DNA from: Marinobacter daepoensis DSM 16072 | Lineage (GTDB): Bacteria > Pseudomonadota > Gammaproteobacteria > Pseudomonadales > Oleiphilaceae | Length of the DNA stretch: 52,931 nt | Direction: 5' to 3' | Assembly (NCBI RefSeq): GCF_000421165.1 | Contig: NZ_ATWI01000009.1 | Span: 890,958 to 943,888 of the forward strand | The notes under the pieces: model-generated | Seen by the model: the letters and a program-made list of their open reading frames with translations, nothing else | Database searches by the model: none | Told to the model about the DNA's origin: nothing | Part shown: piece by piece, positions 42,954 through 50,400 of the stretch | Layout of the letters: each line of letters begins with the position of its first letter | How positions within the stretch are numbered: position 1 is the stretch's first letter | Position numbers and translations under genes: made by a program

Positions 42954-44392
42954 CGGACCCTTCCAGGCCGGCAGAGCAGATCCCCAAAACCACGGAACAA
43001 AAACAGTTTGAGCAGGTTGGCCGGCTAAGCCAGTTGGGCCGGTTAGGCGCCCCACTGCTGGACCGCCTGTTCGGGCGCTGGCTGTCCCCACCCAACCAGA
43101 AAGACTGGGTGACGGATGCTGAGTGGGCACGGATTCAGCAAGAACCCACCCAGGCAAGGGGCCTGCTCTATGCCATTGTCATCACCATTGCCCTGCTGCT
43201 GATCTGGGCTGCACACGCCCCACTCAATGAGGTAGCGAGGGGCGATGGCAAGGTGATCCCGTCGCAGCAATTACAGGTGATACAGTCCATCGACGGGGGC
43301 ATTGTGAAAACCATTGCTGTCCGGGAAGGCCAGGTGGTGGAGCCCGGGCAGTTACTGGTCAGTCTGGATTCAACCCGGTTTGTATCCAGCTTCCGGGAAA
43401 GCCGGGCCAAGTATCTGGCCGTCAGTGCTGAAGTCAGCCGACTGGAGGCGCTCACCCAGGGAAGCGCCCTTGTTTTCGGGAAAGATGTGCTCGCCGAATC
43501 GCCGGAACTGGTCCAACGGGAAACCACCCTCTTCCGAACCAGTCAGGACGAGCTGGAGGGCCAGATCGCCATTCATCAGCGTCAGCTGGAACAGCGCCAT
43601 CAAGATCTTGAAGAAGCCCAGGCGACGCTGTCGCAATACACCGACGTACTGAAACTCAGCAGCCGTGAACTGGCCGTCACTCGTCCCCTTCTGGATTCGG
43701 GGGCGGTGTCACAGGTTGATGTGATCCGGCTTGAGCGGGATGTTTCCAATGCCCGGGGCGAGGTGGAAAGGGCACGGGCAGCCATTGCCCGGTCTGCAGC
43801 GGCCATTGAGGAAGCAAAGGCCAAAATGGATGAAGTGGAAGTGCGAATGCTGAACCGATGGCGCAGCCAACTGGCGGAGTCCAGCGCTCAGCTTACCGCA
43901 TTGATTGAAGCCGAAAGCGGACTGGCGGACCGGGTTCAGCAGACCGAAATTCGGGCACCGGTCCGCGGCACCATCCAGCGCCTGCTTACCAACACCGTGG
44001 GCGGCGTGGTCACCCCAGGTAAAGAGGTGGTTGAGATTATCCCGCTGGACGACCAGCTCATCGTCGAGGCCCGCATTCCTCCCCAGGACATTGCCTTTAT
44101 CCATCCCGGGCAGGAAGCCATGATCAAGTTCACCGCCTACGACTTCGCGGTCTTCGGGGGGCTTAAAGCCCACGTCGAGCACATCAGTGCTGACACCCTG
44201 ACGGATGACCGCGACAACACCTACTATCTTGTTCGCCTGAAAACCCTCTCATCAGGCTTTGACACCGAAAAACTGGCCATTATTCCAGGCATGACAGCCC
44301 AGGTGGACATTACCACCGGCCAGAAAACGGTTCTCGAATACCTTCTGAAACCAGTGATCCGGGCAACCAGCCAGGCGCTCAGCGAACGCTAG
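42950..44392 (+). CDS. HlyD-family membrane fusion protein (LapC-like)
   Basis: This 480-aa periplasmic adaptor joins the ABC transporter to the TolC channel. It has a cytoplasmic N-terminal tail (1-65), one membrane helix (about 66-84, LLYAIVITIALLLIWAAHA), a barrel/lipoyl half-motif (GDGKVIPSQQLQVIQSIDGGIVKTIAVREGQVVEPGQLL, in two parts), a long coiled-coil hairpin (about 165-320) and the closing lipoyl motif (IRAPVRGTIQRLL). The C-terminus is standard (MTAQVDITTGQKTVLEYLLKP). The start overlaps the ABC stop (ATGA). The convergent adhesin ends 41 nt downstream; no good terminator is seen in that gap. Confidence 0.93.
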   Translation: MTDPSRPAEQIPKTTEQKQFEQVGRLSQLGRLGAPLLDRLFGRWLSPPNQKDWVTDAEWARIQQEPTQARGLLYAIVITIALLLIWAAHAPLNEVARGDGKVIPSQQLQVIQSIDGGIVKTIAVREGQVVEPGQLLVSLDSTRFVSSFRESRAKYLAVSAEVSRLEALTQGSALVFGKDVLAESPELVQRETTLFRTSQDELEGQIAIHQRQLEQRHQDLEEAQATLSQYTDVLKLSSRELAVTRPLLDSGAVSQVDVIRLERDVSNARGEVERARAAIARSAAAIEEAKAKMDEVEVRMLNRWRSQLAESSAQLTALIEAESGLADRVQQTEIRAPVRGTIQRLLTNTVGGVVTPGKEVVEIIPLDDQLIVEARIPPQDIAFIHPGQEAMIKFTAYDFAVFGGLKAHVEHISADTLTDDRDNTYYLVRLKTLSSGFDTEKLAIIPGMTAQVDITTGQKTVLEYLLKPVIRATSQALSER

Positions 44393-44433
44393 GCGCCGGG
44401 CGCCCCTCACAAGAGAGACCCCCGGCCCAAGGC

Positions 44434-47400
44434 CTACTCGATGATCACCGAAACCGACTCCATGATCTTCAGCTCAGCACTCTCGCCGGCCATGGTGTAA
44501 GTCACGAGACCATCGGTCGTGGTTCCTTTAGTCCATCCGCCGGACAGAGTGACCGAGTCGTCGGCATCACCCAGGATACTAAGCGTATTGTCCTCGTCGG
44601 TTATGGCGATGACATCCTCCAGACGCAGGGCACTCACCTCATTGGCACCATCAATCCCCAGATCCAGGGTCTCGATGTTCTTCAGGGTACCCGCCAGTGT
44701 TGCACCGTCCACGTCTTCTCCCAACCGCAGAGCCACCACGTCATCGCCAGACCGGCCATCCACCAGGGCACCGGTGAACAACAACTGGTCATTGCCGGTG
44801 GTACCAAACTGGCTGGTAATATCGGTGACAACCGATTCCCAGTTTGTCCAGTCTGAGGTCGCACCGTTGGCCGACTCCTCAGTTTGAGCCCGAACTTCAA
44901 GGTTGCCCATGTCGCTCTTCGCCTGCACAAACCCAAGCTCTTCCGCCTGTTTGCTGGTCAGTCCACGGATGGTATAGGTGTCTGTGGCTGCATCGTACGC
45001 CACGGCGGCCGGATCGTTCAGCAACGTATTGCCCAGATAGAACGCTGCGTGCTCCCCTAAACCACGCAACTCCAGCGTCAGGGTTTCCGTGGACTGGTCT
45101 GTCGCTCCAACCGACACAGGGTCGACCAGCTCATGGTTGAGGTTGAGCCCTATGATGTCGCCCTCATCCCCAAAACTCGGCGTTGGGTTAATGGTGACAC
45201 CATCCGCCACGGGCGTTACCACCAGATCAAAGCGGTCCTCGCTGACCAGTTGGTTATCCAGGCTGACTTCGCCAGACAGGACCTGGACAATCAGGTCAGA
45301 CAACGTACCGCTCCAGTTTTTCGGTGGCATGATCCCCACATAACCCGGCACTGAACCGTCACCAAGCAGCCAGGTGTTGGTTACACCGTCTCCACCGGCG
45401 TTATTCGACAGCTCAGCCAGGCTCGCATCGGCCGCACTGTCCCCCACAAACACCAGGAAACCTTTTGGCAGATTCCTCAGGAGTACGGTACCAATGTCCT
45501 CCGAGCCATCGGTGTCCTGCAATCCGCTTCCCCCAATGTTCAACGCAATCACGTTGGACTTGTCGGGCGCCGCTTGCTGATCCGGGTTTTCCTGACCGGA
45601 CACATCACCAACCTGCACATCGTAGCCATTGTTCACAGGAACCACATGACCGGTTTCAGTAACACTGCCGGTCGCGACGTTGGCAGCCCCGTTTTCCTGA
45701 CCCTGAGCCCAGGCAGACAAGTCCACAGACCCACTGACGTAGGGGCCGGAGGGCGAATAACGGATCACCGCTCCGGTACTCGGATCCACGCCCTCGATCA
45801 CGTAGTACTCGCCATCCGGCACGCCCGCCACTCCGGATACCGTCGTTTTCACCAACGGATTTCCATTCGCGTCGGTCAGCGTACCCGTTGCGGGCATCCC
45901 CCCTTCATCCAGCTGCAGGTAGAGCTTTCCATCTACCAGAGCCCAATCCGGGTTATCCGCGGCATTATCCAACTGGATGCGGAACTCCAGGTCAGAGCCT
46001 TCCGTAACATCTGGCGCGTTAATGGTGATGTCCACCGGATCACTCACCGGAGTGACCTGGCTGATGACGGGCGTTTCTTCCTCACGACTGTAACCATCCG
46101 GAATGTAGGTGGTCAGTTTCGCGTCAAAACGGAAATCGCCTTTATTGGAGTTCCAGTGCTCCGGCGGCGTTATCCGGATCTGATTGAGCAGATCCTGAAG
46201 GTCCGCATTATTACTCTGGCCCGACACGGTCCAGACGGTCTGGCCGTTAATCACCGTCGAGGTCATCCCGGTCACTTCTGTGCCTGCAGGCAAACCACTG
46301 AGGGTAATATTAAATTCATTCCCCGGTACACCATCGGCAATCTGGCCGTTCATCAGGTCCTGCAGTGAAAACTCCGTGTCTTCCGTGGGGCTGAAGCTAG
46401 TCTGCTCCCAGTTCAGAATTTCCGCAGGCAGATCAGGCTCGCCAGTACCAGTGAAATCCGTGGTCAGGGTAACACTGGTGCTGGCAGTCAACGGCTGACC
46501 GTTTCCGGCATCCTCGGTGGTGATGGTCACACCAATCGGCGCATCCACCAGTCCTCCGGCTTCGCCAGGCACTCGCAACGTGACGGTGTGGCTGGCGTTA
46601 CTGCCAACGCTGGCATCGGTAATAAGCAGCCACTGGCCGTTACCAATAAAGTCTGCGTTTTCCACCATCACACCCGGTGGGACGTTATCAAGGAGCACCC
46701 GAATCAGGTGTTCACTGCCATCGTAATCCCCACCCTTGTTGCCGATATCAAGGTCAAACGAGAGCAGGCCAGGGGCGGTCATGGTCAGATCACTGCTGCC
46801 ATCCACCGCCAGAACCGGCTGGTCGGTCACCGGGACAACCTCAATCTCATAGCGGTAATCCGGTGACTCCTCAACCGTCGCGGCGACAGAGCCATCGGTA
46901 CTCGGGTCCTTCACCTCGTACCGCACTCCGAAGTCGGCGGTACCGTGCCAGTTGGGCGCGCCCTGCAGATGAACGTTCCCCAGCAGGCTGTCATCCAGCT
47001 TGTACCAGCCATCCTCAAGGATAATGCCCGGCATCCCCGCATCCGCCGCTGCGTCAGCCAGGGATTGGCCATCGATGGTCAGTGAGTAGTTCAGTGCGCT
47101 ATCAACATCTGCAGCGCTGATCCACACAGAGGCCAGGACTTCATCTGTGTCACCGTTCTGGTGCTGAATCCCGAAGTCCACAAGCGTCGCCGTGTCCTCC
47201 GCCGCCGAGGTCGACAGGTTCATCCCGGCTTCCGGAGACGGCGCAATTTCTACCTTCACCGCGTGTTCTTCGGTCAGAGAATCGCCATCATCCTCAGTTG
47301 TGACACTGTACAGGGTGAAGTCCGTACTGCCGCTGAAATTCGGCGGTGTCGTTATCCGGATTCCGTCGGGCCCCAGATTATCCAGGGCTGCCTTGCTGAA

Positions 47401-50400
47401 GCTCCATTCCCCATTTCCCAGATAAACAACCCCGTCACCCTCGATCCCGAAGTCCGGGTTGAGATTGCCGATCCGGAAGCTCAGAACTTCGGAGCCATCC
47501 TGGTCCACCAGTTCCGCCTTGTTCAGCAAATCCCGAAGGAAAACACCGCCTGCAGACTCAACACCTGCCTCGGTAAAGGCCTGTTCACTCACGGGTTTAA
47601 CCTGAATGTCAGCAGAATCCGCGACCCCTTTGGGGGTGACCTCGATGGTCAGATCAAACGGATCCGAGACATCGGTCTCAACCGATCCATCCGGCAAGGT
47701 CACCGAGTCGACCGACACGGTGCTCACGTTCAGGGTAAACGGATCGTTGGAATGCTCAGGCGGCTGCACTTTCATCGCCTCGCCAAGCTTCGGATCGAAG
47801 TCCTCAATCTCTGCGCGCCAGGTACCGTCGCCGTTGTCCACAATGACAATACCTGAAGGCAGTCCGGTTGATCCCGGGAACAGCTCCTGCCCGTCATACG
47901 TCAACGTCGCGCCCTCTGGTACCCCACTGATGGTAACGTTGAACGTTTCAGACGGATCTGAGCTTTTTGGCCGGATCGACAGATCCATCGCTTCATCTTC
48001 GTTACCCGTCACACGGGCCGTCAGCGTGGTGGTGACGGTATCTGCACTGGGCTTGATCAACACGTTGGTCAGTAACGCGTCGCCGGAAACCGCTTCCACA
48101 ACCTCACCAGTATCGGGATCGGTATCCTGAGTAACCGCTTCCACCTGTATTCTGAACATGCCTGAAACGTTGGGCGGTGCCAGGAACGTCAGGGAATCCA
48201 GAGACTCCACCGGGATATCCAGAGGATCACCGGTGAACGTCAGAGACACCGTCTTACCACTTCCGTCCGTGTACTCGAAACGGGACCCCAAGCCATCCGT
48301 TTCATGGCCGTTTTCATCGATCAGTTTTGGGGTAACCCGGGCAAAGACGGCCTCATCACCGTCCTGATTCGCCCAGCCGGCCTCAAGACTGAAGCCGTTC
48401 TCAAGGCCGAGGTTAAAGGGAACGTCTTCCTCTCCCGGGGTTGTGTAGTCATGGCCCGGCGTCATGGTGAGGTCAGGATTACCGTCTCCATCCGTATCAC
48501 CCGCAGCGCCGGAGTCCACGATCTCTGCCACCGGGGTAACAACCACCTTCACGGGGAGTGAGACTGTCTCAGGGTCCGACTTTTCTGCTACACCATTCAC
48601 CGTCTGGGTATCTGTGGTCGTGATGCTCAGGTCGATGGTTTCGTCCAGACTGCTGTGAGGGGGCGGTGTAATCATGAAACCATCAAGGATCGCCTCACGA
48701 TCAGCTTCTGACAGCGCGGTTCCGGGGTTGTCATCAAACTCGATTCTGTAGGTGCTGCCCCCTGAGCCATCACCGGTAACTGACCACCCGCCGGAAGCGG
48801 GCGGTGCAACCACCTCCCATCCCGCAGGCACAACAAACTCTATGCTGTTGATCACTTCCGCACCGGTGCCGGTGTCTGTGACACGGACGCCGCTCAGAAA
48901 CGCCACCGCAGTATCTTCCGGTGTTTCCACATCGGTGACCGCCACATCCCCGCCTTTGGGGTTAACCTTGAGGTCAATCACAACGCTGTTGTTGGTCAGA
49001 TCGGCCTCAGCCACCCCGTCACTGCCTGGCACGCCTCCGTCAAAACCATCGCCATCTTTGTCCTGAGCATTAATGGTTACGGTAATTCCATCAAGGTCAC
49101 CACTGAAATCCGCAGCAGGGCCGATTTCGATGTCGGGGAAGCTGTCAATGCCTCCCGTCTGGCCAGTGGCCTGAATGGTCGTGCTGGCACCAGGCGCCAG
49201 TTCCGTGCCGTCCACCAGAATGCTGGAACCGGTGGTATTTTCAATGGTGATGGAACGCGCTTCCGAGCCATCAAGATCCTGGAAGCTGGTTTCCAGCACC
49301 TGCTTCACGTTAAAGCTGCTGTCTTCCTCAACCGTTATGGTTGCCTTGGTATTGCCATTCGCACCGCCGTAGACAATGTCGTCGACGCCCGTGACAGCGC
49401 TGGTATCCTTCGAGGTATCAAAAACCAGAGCGGCGTCATCGGTCACAGCCTGAACCTGGACATTGACGCTCGCGGAGGAAGATGCCCCCGGGATCAACGT
49501 CCCTGTAGAGTTGCCACCCCCATCCAGTTCATACAGCCGATCACCGTTTTCATCCACCTCATAACTGGTGGCCGACACAGTAATCTCGAAGTTTTCGTGG
49601 CGATGTTCCGGCGGCAACACCTGCAGGCCTTCAAAGTCCGCCTGGGTCATGGACAGGTCACCGGCGGCCCCGGTGACATGACTACCGTCCGTAAGTACCA
49701 CCGTTACACTGCCACCCGGGCCAAAGGTATGGAGCACGGTTGTTCCGTCACTGGCCAACAACTGGGCCCCCTCCGGGAAGCCGCTCAGGGTAATCTCTCC
49801 CAGCCGCTCCGGGGAATCCCCGAGACCGGTATTCTGATCGCTGTTGTCGGTCACCTCAGGAGCCTTAAGCCCTAGCGTGGCAGGCTCATCTTCCAGCGTC
49901 GGCACATCCGGGCTATCGACCACAACCGTTGGCGCATCAGCCACCGGGATGACCGTGACCGATACGTCGGTGGTCGTCGAGTTTCCACTGTCATCGACCA
50001 CCACCACTTTGAAGCCGTCGGAACTGCCACGGTTGCTGTAGTTTTGGTCCGGCGTATAGGTGATCTTCCCGTCCTGATCCACCGTCAGTGTGCCGTGGCC
50101 AACGTCGAAGGTTTTGGTGCCATCGCCATTGTCCGTGCCGGTCACCGTTGCACCGCTGGCATCCTGAATTTCAATTTTATCCAGGCTGGCATCGGCCGAG
50201 GTTGTGAACGGGCCAAACGCCGTATCTTCTGGCGTTACAATTTCGTACTCGGTTCTCGGGGTATCGTCGACCACATTAACCTGGAAATACCCTTCGGCGG
50301 TGTCGCCATCACCATCCTGAGCTTCATACTCGAATCTCAGCTGATGATCCTGGGCAGAATCCGGGTGATTCATCGCCCCTTTCAGCTCAAAATGATAGGA

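Noticed and set aside
44393..44433. GGCGC/GCGCC hairpin between the HlyD-like gene and the adhesin as a terminator
   Set aside because: The stem is short with a 3-nt loop and no T run on either side; it cannot be supported as a terminator.
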